Source of the DNA: DASXTC01 sp036505635
GTDB taxonomy: Bacteria > Acidobacteriota > Polarisedimenticolia > JACPZX01 > DASXTC01
Direction: 5' to 3'
Assembly: GCA_036505635.1 (NCBI GenBank)
Contig: DASXTC010000010.1
Location: 107,090 to 171,089 of the forward strand
Length of the DNA stretch: 64,000 nucleotides
Below the pieces are notes generated by a model. It ran no database searches. It worked only from the letters and a program-made list of their open reading frames with translations, and had not been told where the DNA came from. Below, piece by piece: positions 50,176 through 59,524 of this stretch. Both the position numbers and the translations under genes were made by a program. The number at the start of each line of letters is the position of its first letter. Within the stretch, counting starts at the first letter, position 1.

Positions 50176-51599
50176 TCCTCTTCCGAGATCCTCTCCTTGC
50201 TGATGCCGTACTGCTCGAGCTTCTTGTAAAGGTTGCTGCGGGGAGTGTCGATCTCCTTGGCGGTCCTCGAGATGTTCCAGCCGTTTCTCTCGAGCATGGC
50301 CAGGATGAACTCCTTCTCGGACGTTTCCTTGAAGTCCTTCAGCGAGACGTGCGAGGTCGCCAGAGCGGCGGCCCGCGCGGCGAGACTGTCGGACGCGCCG
50401 GAAGCCGAACCGGCCCCCGATCCGACCGCGGCCTCCTCGAGCGCGCCGCGGGCGGCCGCGCCTCTCAGCTCGGCCGGAAGGTCGTCCACACCGATCGACT
50501 CGCGTGGGGCCATGATCAGGAGCCTCTCGACCACGTTGCGCAGCTCGCGAATATTGCCCTTCCAGGGGCACCGCGCCAGCGCCGCGAGCGCCTCGGGGGT
50601 GAAATGGGAGGCGCTGCCCGCCCTGAAGTGCTCCACGAGGATCGGGATGTCCGACGCCCGCTTCCGCAGCGGCGGGCACTCGATCGGCACCACGCTGAGC
50701 CGGAAGAAGAGATCCTCCCGGAAGGCCCCGCGCCGGATCTCGGCGGCCAGGTCCTTGTTGGTGGCGGCGATGACCCGGACGTCCACCACGATCACCCGGG
50801 CCGCGCCCACCGGCTCTATCTCTCCGGTCTCGAGGGCTCGCAGGACCTTGGCCTGCGTCCTCGGGCTCATGTCCCCCACCTCGTCGAGGAAGATGGTCCC
50901 GTGGTCGGCCTGGAGGAACTTCCCCGTCTGCCGCGCGGTGGCGCCGGTGAAGGAGCCGCGCTCGTGGCCGAACAGCTCGCTCTCGATCAGGTCCTCGGGG
51001 ATGGCGGCGCAGTTGACCCGGATGAAGGGGGCGTCCCTGCGCCCGCTGTTGCGGTGGATGGCGCGGGCCACGAGTTCCTTGCCGCTGCCGCTCTCCCCCG
51101 TGATCAGGACGGTGGCCTGGGTGGGCGCGGCTTTCTGGATGGCGCCGCGGAGGTCCTGGATCGGCTTGGACTCGCCGATCATCTCGAACTGCTTCTCGTA
51201 CTCCAGCTCGAGCGTCTCGGCCCGTCTCCTCAGACGGCGCTGCTCCAGGGCATTGCGGATCTCGACAAGGACCCGCTCCTCCCCGAACGGCTTCTCGACG
51301 AAGTTGAAGGCGCCGAGCTTGACGGCGCGCACCGCCGTCTCGATGTCCCCGTGACCGGAGACGACGATGACCGGCACGTCATCGCCCTGCCGGCGGAGCG
51401 TCTCCAGCACGTCGAGCCCGTCCATCACGGGCATCTTGACGTCGAGGATGACGACGTCGGGATCCTCGGAGGCGATCTTCTCGAGACCGTCCTGACCGGA
51501 TGACGCCTCCGAGAACCGGTATCCGGCGTGCTGGAGGATCATCTTCAGGCTGGCGCGGATCGACGGCTCGTCATCGACGACCAGCACGTGCGGTTTCAT
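50172..51599 (-). CDS. sigma-54-dependent response regulator, NtrC family
   Basis: 475 residues: an N-terminal receiver with phospho-site D53 (VVILDVKMPVMDG), a central AAA+ domain (GESGSGKE at 168-175, GSFTGA at 215-220, which is the sigma-54 contact loop with Ser for Ala, and FLDEVGDMSP), and a C-terminal Fis-type helix-turn-helix (EKEFILAMLERNGWNISRTA). It activates RpoN promoters when phosphorylated. No cognate histidine kinase is in the window. Position between htrA and the fatty-acid genes suggests it may control one of these, which is inference. The stop overlaps the ligase start. Confidence 0.93.
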   Translation of the reverse strand: MKPHVLVVDDEPSIRASLKMILQHAGYRFSEASSGQDGLEKIASEDPDVVILDVKMPVMDGLDVLETLRRQGDDVPVIVVSGHGDIETAVRAVKLGAFNFVEKPFGEERVLVEIRNALEQRRLRRRAETLELEYEKQFEMIGESKPIQDLRGAIQKAAPTQATVLITGESGSGKELVARAIHRNSGRRDAPFIRVNCAAIPEDLIESELFGHERGSFTGATARQTGKFLQADHGTIFLDEVGDMSPRTQAKVLRALETGEIEPVGAARVIVVDVRVIAATNKDLAAEIRRGAFREDLFFRLSVVPIECPPLRKRASDIPILVEHFRAGSASHFTPEALAALARCPWKGNIRELRNVVERLLIMAPRESIGVDDLPAELRGAAARGALEEAAVGSGAGSASGASDSLAARAAALATSHVSLKDFKETSEKEFILAMLERNGWNISRTAKEIDTPRSNLYKKLEQYGISKERISEEE

Positions 51600-51624
51600 G
51601 AGGCAGGAAGCGTGGCGGTTCCCG

Positions 51625-53268
51625 TCATTCCTCTCCGACGCGCAGCGTGATGAAACGCCCCGCGGTCACTCCCGGAGTCACCACGTACAGGGTCATCAGG
51701 TCCCCTGGCTTGATCGGCTCGACCACGGCCCGGTACTCCTCGATCGTGGAGACGGGGCGCCGGTTGACCTGGACGATGACGTCTCCCTCGCGCAGCCCCT
51801 TCTCCCACGCGGAGCTCACCTGCGAGATGTGGGTCACCACGACACCCGCCGTCTCGGACGGGATGCGATACTCGCGGCGTGCGTCCGGCGAGATGTCCTC
51901 CACGGTGATCCCGGAGCGTCTGTCGGATCCGGGCCTGTCGGGCTGCGACTCCGGCTCCTGACGGTTGGCCCGCGCGACCTGATCGGGTCTGTCGATCAGC
52001 TCGGCCACGAGCTTCTTGTCCTTGCCGTCGCGCACGATCCCCAGGGCCACCTGGGATCCCGGGGCCTTGCCGGAGATCGTCCGGATCAGGTCGTCGCTGC
52101 CGGTGAGCTGTACGCCGTCAACCGACACGACCGCGTCACCGGGTTTGAGCCCCGCGCGCTCGGCGGGCAGGTTCGGGGTGACCGACTGGATGAAGGCGCC
52201 GCGGCGCCCGTCGAGGCCCCAGTACTCGCGCTCCTCGGGCTTCATCTCCTGCTGGACGTCCTGGATCGTCACGCCGAGGAAGCCTCGCGAGACCTTCCCC
52301 TTGTCGCGGAGCTGGGACATCACGTCGCGCGCCATGTTGATCGGGATCGCGAAGGAGATCCCCTGGCCGGCGACGCTGATGGCCGAGTTGATGCCGACCG
52401 CCTCGCCCTTGAGATTCAGCAGCGGCCCCCCCGAGTTGCCCCGGTTGATGGCCGCGTCGGTCTGGATGTAGTTGTCGAGCGAGACGTCCCGCGACAGCCC
52501 GACCAGCTTGCGCCCCTTGGCCGAAACGACCCCAACGGTCACGGTATGGTCGTAGGCCAGAGGGTTGCCGATCGCGATGACCCACTCACCGACCCGCAGG
52601 TGGTCCGAATCTCCCATCGGGATGGTGTGGAGCTTGGAGCGAGCGTCGATCTTGAGCAGGGCCAGATCGGTCTGCGGGTCCGTGCCGATCACCTTCGCCT
52701 CGTACTCGTGGCTGTCGTCGGTTAGCTGCACGATGATCTTGTCGGCGTCCTCGATGACGTGATAGTTCGTCATCACGAAGCCGTCCTCCGAGACGACGAA
52801 GCCGGAGCCGCCGCTGTCCTGCCGCTGATCGTCGTCATCGTCGTCCATGCCGCCGTGAGGCGAGCGACCGTCGGGGCGCGGAAAGAAGAACTCGAATGGG
52901 TCGTTGCTCGGGCGACGCTTGCGCGTGCCGGGCCGGATGATCTCGGTGGCGCGGATGTTGACGACGGCCGGGTTGGCGCGGTCGACGATGTCGGCGATGT
53001 TTGGCAGGTAGAGGCTCGGATCGGGCCCCTTTCTCTGCGCGGGCGGGATAACCAGCTCGCGATCATCGCTGCGCTGCGCCGGGACGACCTTGGCTTCGCC
53101 GCCCTGGGGCTCGGCGCCGGCCGCCGCGACGGCGCTCACACCGTCAGCCCTGCCGCCGGCGGCCACCATCGCGAAGACGACCACCGCGGAAATCACGAAA
53201 GTGAGCAGGAGGAAGTTGAGTTTTCGCGCGAGCCCTGGTCCGCCCGACCGATCAGCATGCTCTGACAT
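51625..53268 (-). CDS. htrA: HtrA/DegP-like periplasmic serine protease
   Basis: 547 residues: a membrane anchor (LNFLLLTFVISAVVVFAMVA), a trypsin-like domain with catalytic H170 (MTNYHVIED), D201 (TDLALLKID) and S279 (NRGNSGGPLL), then two PDZ domains (from about 315 and 450). It degrades misfolded envelope proteins. An Asp-rich loop (MDDDDDDQRQ, about 141-150) precedes the catalytic domain. The start ATG 53268 has GGAG about 10 bases upstream. A promoter at 53298-53326 fits a dedicated transcript. Confidence 0.95.
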   Translation of the reverse strand: MSEHADRSGGPGLARKLNFLLLTFVISAVVVFAMVAAGGRADGVSAVAAAGAEPQGGEAKVVPAQRSDDRELVIPPAQRKGPDPSLYLPNIADIVDRANPAVVNIRATEIIRPGTRKRRPSNDPFEFFFPRPDGRSPHGGMDDDDDDQRQDSGGSGFVVSEDGFVMTNYHVIEDADKIIVQLTDDSHEYEAKVIGTDPQTDLALLKIDARSKLHTIPMGDSDHLRVGEWVIAIGNPLAYDHTVTVGVVSAKGRKLVGLSRDVSLDNYIQTDAAINRGNSGGPLLNLKGEAVGINSAISVAGQGISFAIPINMARDVMSQLRDKGKVSRGFLGVTIQDVQQEMKPEEREYWGLDGRRGAFIQSVTPNLPAERAGLKPGDAVVSVDGVQLTGSDDLIRTISGKAPGSQVALGIVRDGKDKKLVAELIDRPDQVARANRQEPESQPDRPGSDRRSGITVEDISPDARREYRIPSETAGVVVTHISQVSSAWEKGLREGDVIVQVNRRPVSTIEEYRAVVEPIKPGDLMTLYVVTPGVTAGRFITLRVGEE

Positions 53269-53297
53269 GAAGGAGAACTCCGTTGACGTAAAGTCTT

Positions 53298-53326
53298 AAG
53301 CTACCATCAGATCCCGGACCGGTCAA
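53298..53326 (-). promoter_or_regulatory. sigma70-type promoter for htrA
   Basis: On the minus strand, TTGACC (53326-53321), a 17-base spacer and TAGCTT (53303-53298). The -35 overlaps the last bases of the upstream gene, so the 54-base gap 53269-53322 is used as promoter and leader. A GGAG lies upstream of the start. Confidence 0.55.
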
Positions 53327-53934
53327 GGAGCCGACGCCCCTTGTCCGACCGCAGTCAGCGTGAACGCACCAGCCGGAAACAATCCATCGTTTCTGGCAAA
53401 CAGACCATAGCGGGTCACGTCATGTCCGTCCACCTTCACCATGGGATCGAAGCGGTCGTCCTTGATATGCACCGTCCCGGCTCCCGGTTTCAAAATAAGG
53501 TCCCGGCCCTCGATGCTCAAGGTGACGTCGCCCGTGGACGGATCAAGCGCCAGGATGGCCTTGCGGGCGAAGCTCAGAGGCACCTCTCCGGGCGCGCCGC
53601 CGAACCTGAACCCCTCGACCGAGAGCGAACCGGAGGCCGCCGGGCCGGCCTGCACGAGCTGGCGGCTCACCACGAGGGCCGTGTCCTCTCCAGGGGCGTC
53701 GCCGGCCCGGAAGTAGAGGATCTTGCCGGCCCCGTTGTCGGGAAAGTAGGCTTCGGGCTGGCCCGGCGGAAGCGCGTGCTCGGGGGTGTGAAGGACCTCC
53801 TTGATCCTCACCACGCCGATCATCCGGCGGGGCGCGGCCGGCGTGGCATCGGACCTGGCCGGTGGGGAGACGGCCAACAGGGCCAGGAGCAGGGCCGGCA
53901 TCAACGAGATGACGAGCGCGCGCCCGGGGATCAC
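53323..53934 (-). CDS. secreted protein of unknown function
   Basis: 203 residues, start GTG 53934 overlapping the DUF4388-gene stop as GTGA, with a signal peptide (ALVISLMPALLLALLAVSPPA). The mature part is a mostly beta domain (IGVVRIKEVLHTPEHALPPG, KILYFRAGDAPGEDTALVVS, DVTLSIEGRDLILKPGAGTV) with no cysteine or catalytic motif that I recognise. It is followed by htrA. The location between lapB-type genes and htrA suggests an envelope role, but no function is assigned. Confidence 0.72.
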   Translation of the reverse strand: MIPGRALVISLMPALLLALLAVSPPARSDATPAAPRRMIGVVRIKEVLHTPEHALPPGQPEAYFPDNGAGKILYFRAGDAPGEDTALVVSRQLVQAGPAASGSLSVEGFRFGGAPGEVPLSFARKAILALDPSTGDVTLSIEGRDLILKPGAGTVHIKDDRFDPMVKVDGHDVTRYGLFARNDGLFPAGAFTLTAVGQGASAP

Positions 53935-54677
53935 GAGATGGTACCGGCCTGGGCCGCCTCCTGCTTGAGCAGAAGCCCCGTGACCATGAATGCCCAGATC
54001 AGCCGGCAGACCTCGAAATCATTGGCGGGCGAGACCTCGCAGATCTGGCCGAGCGTGGCGCCCGATTCGCACCGGGACAGGAGGGTCCACTCATCGAGCG
54101 AAAGTGTCAGCTCCTTCGAGAGCTCCTGGAGCCTCGAGCTGGGCTGGTAGCGGGTCTCCAGATCCCCCACCGCGGCCTCGATGCGCGACCAGGCGTCGAT
54201 GCTCTTGATGCCCGCCATCACCAGGTCGGGGGTCGGCATCTTGAGCGTGATCACCTCTTCGGAGGGGAGCGGCCCCGCTTCGAAGGTGTAGCAACCGCGT
54301 GTCCACTGGAAGAGGCTCAGGACCATCTGCTTGACCTGCTCGGTGACGCCCCAGATCAGGTCCTGGGGCCTGATCGCCATCATCCCCACCAGCACGGTCC
54401 CCATCCGCTTGCCATGGAAGCTGGAGACGGCGGCCGCTTCCTTGAGTGTCGTCAGGGAGATCATCCCGTGGCGGAACAGGAGCTGGCCGAGCCGGTCGTC
54501 CGGATCGTTGGAAGTTGCGAAGACGACGCGTCCGGTGTCGAAGTAGAGCGTCCTTTCGATGGCGTCGTCCTTCAGGACGAGGGTTCCGGTCTCCCGCTCG
54601 CCGCAGAGCCCCTGGATCAGGGTGGGAAGGGTCAGCGGCCCGACGCTGCCCGGCTCCTTCAGGCTCTTCATCACCAT
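53931..54677 (-). CDS. DUF4388-domain protein
   Basis: 248 residues beginning SVGPLTLPTLIQGLCGERET, the start of a DUF4388 (PATAN-like) domain; GTLVLKDDAIERTLYFDTGR and GQLLFRHGMISLTTLKEAAA are its usual second and third blocks. DUF4388 occurs in signalling and gliding-motility proteins of delta-proteobacteria and Acidobacteria. The remainder (from about 110) is helical with winged-helix-like sections. I place the start at ATG 54677, which overlaps the lapB stop by 7 bases; ATG 54671 is also possible. Function is probably signal relay or scaffolding. Confidence 0.82.
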   Translation of the reverse strand: MVMKSLKEPGSVGPLTLPTLIQGLCGERETGTLVLKDDAIERTLYFDTGRVVFATSNDPDDRLGQLLFRHGMISLTTLKEAAAVSSFHGKRMGTVLVGMMAIRPQDLIWGVTEQVKQMVLSLFQWTRGCYTFEAGPLPSEEVITLKMPTPDLVMAGIKSIDAWSRIEAAVGDLETRYQPSSRLQELSKELTLSLDEWTLLSRCESGATLGQICEVSPANDFEVCRLIWAFMVTGLLLKQEAAQAGTIS

Positions 54678-55879
54678 GTCGCGGCTCCCGGCCTCTCTTC
54701 CGTGAAGGTGTCCCACTCGTAGCACTGCGGACAGCGCCAGAGATACTCGAGCGACCTGAAGCGGCATGTCCCGCAGACGAACGGGTCGGCGAACTCATTG
54801 ACCCCTTTCGTCAGATCCAGATAACCCTGGATCTGCCTCCGGTCCAGGCCACGCCCCAGGGTCAGCTTCCACAGCTCCTGTTGAACCGTGAGCGACTGCG
54901 GGAAAACCCGTGCCGCCTCGAGCAGGTACCGGTAGGCCGATTCCAGATCGCTGCGGCCAATCTCCAGTCGCGCCAGCAGGACCCTCGCCCGCCAATCGTT
55001 CTCATCACGCTGGGCGACCCGGCGGCATATCTCGTCCACGTTGCCCGCCATCCCCAGCTCCGCGTAGGCGTGCTCGAGCCGATCGAACACGAGGTGCAGG
55101 TGGCGCGGCTCGAGATCCACGATCCGCTCCCAGTGCTCCACCGCCTTCCTGAGCTTGCCCTCCTTGTAATAGAGGTCGCCCAGGAAGATATGTGCCGGGA
55201 ACGTACACTCGTCAACCGCGATCGCCTTCTGGAAGTGGCGCATCGCCAGCCGCTCGTTGTCCTGCCGCAGGTGCTCGCGGCCGATCTCGTTGTAAATGAA
55301 GGCCAGCGGCCGATTCTTCCGGGTTCGGTCGAGCCGGATGATCTGCTCCTCCAGCTCGAGTGCCTTCTCCCACTGGCGCTCCTCGATGCAGAAGCGCGAC
55401 ATCGCCCTGAGCGCCGGCAGGTTGCGCGAGTCGAGCTCGAGGGCCTTGCCGAACGACTCACGGGCTCGGTCCACGAGACCGGCCGTCCTGAAGTCCTCTC
55501 CCAGGCTGGCGCAGGCCTGCGCCCTCTCGGCCCTCGTGATCTCCTGCCGCCCCAGGAGCCCCGAGTGGACCCGGATGGCCCGGTCGAAGAGCCCCTTCGC
55601 GCGGTAGAGGTCTCCGAGTATGAGGTAGAGGCCCACCACGTCCGTGCGGAGGCGCGCGGCGCGCGTGAGCTCCTCGATCGCCTCGTCGCGGCGTCCGGCG
55701 ATGTAGTGGGTGATCCCCTCGGAGTAGAGACGGGCGAAGTCCTCGTTGACCTCCGCCTCGTCCCGATTCCACCAGCGCAGCAGCCGCGCCGCCCCCCAGC
55801 CGACCGCAAACCCTCCCGCCGCCAGGGAAAGCCCGATCCCCAGCATGGTCGGAGTCAGGGTTGGTGGGAGCGCGGCCAT
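54671..55879 (-). CDS. lapB: LapB/YciM-like TPR protein with rubredoxin-like zinc ribbon
   Basis: 402 residues: a single N-terminal membrane helix (TMLGIGLSLAAGGFAVGWGA), a stack of TPR motifs (about 45-340) and a C-terminal zinc ribbon C369-x2-C372-x10-C383-x2-C386. This is exactly LapB architecture. In E. coli LapB joins FtsH to control LpxC turnover and so LPS amount, and works with LapA. The adjacent lapA gene and the kdsC-like gene upstream support an LPS-control role. Stop and start of lapA and lapB are nearly in contact. Confidence 0.92.
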   Translation of the reverse strand: MAALPPTLTPTMLGIGLSLAAGGFAVGWGAARLLRWWNRDEAEVNEDFARLYSEGITHYIAGRRDEAIEELTRAARLRTDVVGLYLILGDLYRAKGLFDRAIRVHSGLLGRQEITRAERAQACASLGEDFRTAGLVDRARESFGKALELDSRNLPALRAMSRFCIEERQWEKALELEEQIIRLDRTRKNRPLAFIYNEIGREHLRQDNERLAMRHFQKAIAVDECTFPAHIFLGDLYYKEGKLRKAVEHWERIVDLEPRHLHLVFDRLEHAYAELGMAGNVDEICRRVAQRDENDWRARVLLARLEIGRSDLESAYRYLLEAARVFPQSLTVQQELWKLTLGRGLDRRQIQGYLDLTKGVNEFADPFVCGTCRFRSLEYLWRCPQCYEWDTFTEERPGAATW

Positions 55880-55880
55880 C

Positions 55881-56237
55881 TCAGAGGGCGCTGTCCTCGT
55901 CGGAGAGATCGGGGGCGGCGGAGCGATCCATGTCGGTCGGCCCGGTCAAGGGAAGGTTGCGCAGGGCGTCGACTTCCGCCTGCAGCTTCTTGACCTTGCG
56001 CTTGAGGCGGGCGTTGGAGAGCCTCAGCTTCATGCCTTCGATGATGCCGATGATGCTGGTGAACACGACACCCACGAGGAAGGCGCCCAGGATGATGATG
56101 AAGACCGACAGCGGATCGGTGGTGATCGAGCCGAAGGTCAGCGAGGCCGTCTGGTCCTTGTTCTGGTAGGCGAAGACCAGGGCCGCGCAGAACAGTACGA
56201 TGATCAGGATGAGGGCGAGGAAGCGCATGAACGGCAT
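55881..56237 (-). CDS. lapA: LapA-domain membrane protein
   Basis: 118 residues with two N-terminal membrane helices (FLALILIIVLFCAALVFAYQ and FIIILGAFLVGVVFTSIIGI) followed by a cytoplasmic coiled-coil-like helix rich in Lys and Glu (RLKRKVKKLQAEVDALRNLP). It matches LapA/YciS (DUF1049), which partners with LapB in LPS assembly control. The order lapA-lapB matches E. coli. The charged C-terminal tail ends in an acidic patch (APDLSDEDSAL). Nine bases separate it from the kdsC-like gene upstream. Confidence 0.88.
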   Translation of the reverse strand: MPFMRFLALILIIVLFCAALVFAYQNKDQTASLTFGSITTDPLSVFIIILGAFLVGVVFTSIIGIIEGMKLRLSNARLKRKVKKLQAEVDALRNLPLTGPTDMDRSAAPDLSDEDSAL

Positions 56238-56246
56238 CGTGACCCC

Positions 56247-56777
56247 CTACAGATAGTCCGCCGTGACCCTGGCCCAGAGGCCCTGGGCCTTGAGGATGAA
56301 CTCGATCACCTCGCGCACCGCTCCACGCCCGCCCTGCTCCGATGTGACGAAGTGCGCGACGCGCCGCGCCGGCAGCCGGGCGTCGCCGGGGCAAGCCGCC
56401 AGCCCGGCGCGCTTCATGACGGGCACGTCCACGAGGTCATCTCCGATGAAGCAGATCTGATCTTCGGTCATCCTGCGTGCCTTGAGGATCGCCTCGAGGA
56501 CGTCGGTCTTGCGGAAGACCTTCTGATGGAACTCCTCCATTCTCAGCTCCCGCGTCCGGCGCGAGGTGGCGATGCTGAGCCGTCCCGTGATGACACCGGT
56601 CAGGAGTCCGGCGCGCTGCGCCAGTCTGATCCCCACCCCGTCGCGCGCGTCGAACCCCTTGGCCTCGTCCACCTCGGCCTGCAGGATGATGCGCGCGTCG
56701 GTCAGGACTCCGTCCACGTCCATCAATATGAGCTTGATCCGGCGGGCACGCTCGCCCACGTCCGATGTCAACCGCAA
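56247..56777 (-). CDS. KdsC-family HAD phosphatase (paralogue 1)
   Basis: About 176 residues of the HAD superfamily type C0: ILMDVDGVLTDARI (Asp nucleophile pair DxD), VITGRLSIATSRR (Thr motif II), KARRM (Lys) and ICFIGDDLVDVPVMKRAGL (DD motif). KdsC removes the phosphate of Kdo-8-phosphate. The frame extends to a TTG at 56792, but GGAGG 5 bases before TTG 56777 and the family N-terminus favour 56777. A second KdsC-like gene is next to kdsA at 60382, and the two share only moderate identity. This copy, placed with lapA-lapB, could have taken another sugar-phosphate. Confidence 0.85.
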   Translation of the reverse strand: MRLTSDVGERARRIKLILMDVDGVLTDARIILQAEVDEAKGFDARDGVGIRLAQRAGLLTGVITGRLSIATSRRTRELRMEEFHQKVFRKTDVLEAILKARRMTEDQICFIGDDLVDVPVMKRAGLAACPGDARLPARRVAHFVTSEQGGRGAVREVIEFILKAQGLWARVTADYL

Positions 56778-56807
56778 CGCCGCCTCCTGCAAAGGGTTGC
56801 AATGTTA

Positions 56808-59480
56808 TCACGAGCCGGAGCGACGCTTCGACCCCGCAAACCAGTTCAGAATGAGCGAGATGGGCGGGCGTCCCGCTTCGGATTCCCGCCGGGTGAGGAG
56901 GAACCGCTGGCCGTCGGCGGTGCTGTCGATGCTGTCGATCCCCTCGAGCCGGAACAGAGGCCGCGCTGCCTGAGCGAGAAACGCCGGCTGAGTCGTGACC
57001 GCCACCGACATCACCGAGCCGTCCGGGGCGCCGTAGAATATCTCCTTGCCGTCGCCGCGCCACCAGCACGCGCCTTCCGCCCCGGCGGTCGACACCTGCC
57101 ACTTGCCCGCGGCGAATGGAAACGGTCTGACGTAGCATTCGCTCCTGCCCGATTCGTCCGAGGTGTAGACGATCCACCTCTGATCGGGCGAGAAAACGGC
57201 GAACCGCTCATCGAATTCCGTTTCCAGGTAGGGGTAGGGCTTTCGGTCTCCCGTCATCGGAAGGATCCAGATGTCGTTGTGCCCGCCGCCGCGCGGTCGC
57301 GCGTGATCGAAGGCGAGCAGCCTCCCGTCCCTGGACCAGTCCGAGGGCTCCTCGAAGTCGGGAGTCTGGAGCACCGGCTCCTCCCGGCCGGCCCCATCGG
57401 TCGGCATCGCGAAGATGTCGGAGGCGATGTTCCGATCGGACAAGTAGAGGATGCGACGGCCGTCGGGGGACCAGACGGGGCCAAACTCGGACATCCCATG
57501 GGTCGTCAGGCGCGTCCTGATGCCCCGTGAGATCTCATAGATCCAGATGTCGGGAGGATCGCCGATGCTCACGGCGACCCTCTGGCCGTCGGGCGACAGG
57601 CGCAGCCCGAGGTAGATGTCGGGATCCCCCAGCGTGCCGAGGAGCCTGCCGGTCCGGTCATGCCAGGCGAGCTGCCTTTTCGTCGCCTGGCCGGAGGGGG
57701 CGAACAGCAGCGTCCCGTTCTCGGAGGCGGCGAACACGGCCCTGAAGTATCCGGCGATGTACTCCACCCCATCGGCGAGCGTGACCGGCTCTCCCCGAAG
57801 CTCCAGTCGCTCAGGGTCGAAAGCCTGAGCCACGAGGTAGTTGTCCTTGAGGTAGAGAAGGTGGCCCTTGACGTAGATCGCGTTGGAGCGGGCGCTCAGG
57901 AGGGCTTTGCGCTCGGGGGAATCGAGCGAGGCGACGTAGATGGTGTTGAGGGGGCTCTGCACTTCGGCGCTGTGGCTTCCGGCCAGGTAGAGGTAATGCC
58001 GCCCATCGGGCAGGAACCAGGGCCAGCGGTGCGTCGTCTCGGATCTCGTCTCGTCGAGCTTCGTGACGGGCTCGGGGAGGCCACCGGTGGCCGCGACCTT
58101 GTAGAGGGGCTCGCGCCAGTGGGGCTCGAACACGATCACGCCGTCGTGGTTCCACGTGGCCCCCCGCGGGTCCCCCGCGTCGCAGATCGTGACGGCGGGA
58201 CCGCCGGCCAGCGGGATTCTCTTGAGCTTGCCTCCCTCGAAGAACCCGATGAAGCGGCTGTCGGGGGACCAGAAGGGAGACATGGCTCCTTCCGTGCCGG
58301 GCAGCGGCTTCGCCGTGAACTCATCGAGGGAACGGAGCCACAATGAGCTCCGTCCACCGGGGCCGCGGGCGGCGAAGGTGAGGAGTCGCCCATCGGGCGA
58401 GATGCTGAGCGAGGCCGAGTCATCGTTGACAAAACTGAACGAGAAGCCGGCCGGCGGCGCGATGGAGCTGCGCACGACGAGGTCGGGGTCCGGCGCGCCT
58501 CGCAGCCGGAAGGCGAAGAGGGAAGCCGCAAGGGCGAGGCCGGCGAGTGCCCATGCGAACGCTTCGCGGCGGCGTGATGGGGCCCGCGCGGCCGGGATCG
58601 CGATTCCAGACTGGGATCCTCCCTCCGCGATCCATCTCATCTCGAGCATCACGTCGTGGGCGGTCTGCCAGCGGTCCTCGGGGTCCTTGGCGAGGCAGGT
58701 CCTGACGAGCCGATCGAGCGAGGGGGGCGTCATCGGCTGGACCGCGGAGATCGGAGCGGGCTCGCGCTCGAGGATCGCCGCGATGAGGCTGGCCTGGCTC
58801 CTCCCCTCGAACGCCCTGCGCCCGGTCAGCATCTCGTAGAGGACCAGCCCCAGCGCGAAGATATCCGTGCGGGCGTCGGCCTCCCTGCCTTCGAGCTGTT
58901 CGGGGGCCATGTACTGGAGGGTCCCCAGGATCGTCCCCTCGGCCGTGAGGTCCGGGCCACCGGTAGGCATCGCGGTCAGCGCGGAACCGGCGGCGCCGGC
59001 GATGTGCGCCTTGGCCAGACCGAAGTCGAGCAGCTTGGCTCCCGACCTGGCCGTCAGCATGATGTTGGCGGGCTTGAGGTCGCGATGCACGACCCCCTGC
59101 CGGTGCGCGCGATCGAGCGCGTCGGCTATCTCCACGGCGATGCGGAGCGCGTGCTCGATGGGGAGAGAGCCCCTCGCGAGGCGCGCGGCGAGCGTCTCTC
59201 CTTCGAGGTACTCCATGACGAGGTAATCGGCGTCGCCTTCGCGCCCGATGTCGTAGAGCGCGCAGATGTGGGCGTGGTTCAGGCTGGAGACCGCGCGCGC
59301 CTCGCGCTCGAAGCGTTCGCGCAGATCCGCGCGGTCGGCGGCGCCAGGCGGGAGCACCTTGACGGCGACGTCACGGTTGAGCCGCGTGTCGCGCGCGCGG
59401 TAGACCTCGCCCATCCCGCCCGCGCCGAGAGGCGAGACGATCTCGTAGGGACCGAGCCGTGTGCCGGCTGTCAGAGACAT
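56808..59480 (-). CDS. Ser/Thr protein kinase with C-terminal PD40 propeller
   Basis: 890 residues. The Hanks kinase domain (about 10-280) has GAGGMGEVYRA (P-loop), K41 (VAVKVLPP), VVHRDLKPANIMLT (HRD 132-134) and LLDFGLAK. A single membrane helix (REAFAWALAGLALAASLFAF) follows, then an extracytoplasmic six-bladed TolB/PD40 propeller (SPDSRFIGFF, SPDGQRVAVS, SPDGRRILYLS). This is the receptor-kinase layout frequent in Acidobacteria. ATG 59480 has GAGG 11 bases upstream. It is 15 bases or so from the KdsC-like gene, heading the long envelope operon. Confidence 0.92.
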   Translation of the reverse strand: MSLTAGTRLGPYEIVSPLGAGGMGEVYRARDTRLNRDVAVKVLPPGAADRADLRERFEREARAVSSLNHAHICALYDIGREGDADYLVMEYLEGETLAARLARGSLPIEHALRIAVEIADALDRAHRQGVVHRDLKPANIMLTARSGAKLLDFGLAKAHIAGAAGSALTAMPTGGPDLTAEGTILGTLQYMAPEQLEGREADARTDIFALGLVLYEMLTGRRAFEGRSQASLIAAILEREPAPISAVQPMTPPSLDRLVRTCLAKDPEDRWQTAHDVMLEMRWIAEGGSQSGIAIPAARAPSRRREAFAWALAGLALAASLFAFRLRGAPDPDLVVRSSIAPPAGFSFSFVNDDSASLSISPDGRLLTFAARGPGGRSSLWLRSLDEFTAKPLPGTEGAMSPFWSPDSRFIGFFEGGKLKRIPLAGGPAVTICDAGDPRGATWNHDGVIVFEPHWREPLYKVAATGGLPEPVTKLDETRSETTHRWPWFLPDGRHYLYLAGSHSAEVQSPLNTIYVASLDSPERKALLSARSNAIYVKGHLLYLKDNYLVAQAFDPERLELRGEPVTLADGVEYIAGYFRAVFAASENGTLLFAPSGQATKRQLAWHDRTGRLLGTLGDPDIYLGLRLSPDGQRVAVSIGDPPDIWIYEISRGIRTRLTTHGMSEFGPVWSPDGRRILYLSDRNIASDIFAMPTDGAGREEPVLQTPDFEEPSDWSRDGRLLAFDHARPRGGGHNDIWILPMTGDRKPYPYLETEFDERFAVFSPDQRWIVYTSDESGRSECYVRPFPFAAGKWQVSTAGAEGACWWRGDGKEIFYGAPDGSVMSVAVTTQPAFLAQAARPLFRLEGIDSIDSTADGQRFLLTRRESEAGRPPISLILNWFAGSKRRSGS

Positions 59481-59505
59481 CGGGTGCGGGACCTCGTGGC
59501 CGCGT

Positions 59506-59515
59506 ATTGTATACT
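59506..59515. promoter_or_regulatory. overlapping divergent -10 elements, kinase and kdsA
   Basis: Plus strand TATACT (59510-59515), 9 bases before the kdsA ATG with no Shine-Dalgarno. Minus strand TACAAT (59511-59506), about 25 bases before the kinase ATG with GAGG. The two share GTATAC, itself palindromic. Another divergent pair in the window uses AGTATACT in the same way. Confidence 0.5.
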
Positions 59516-59524
59516 GGCCCGACC

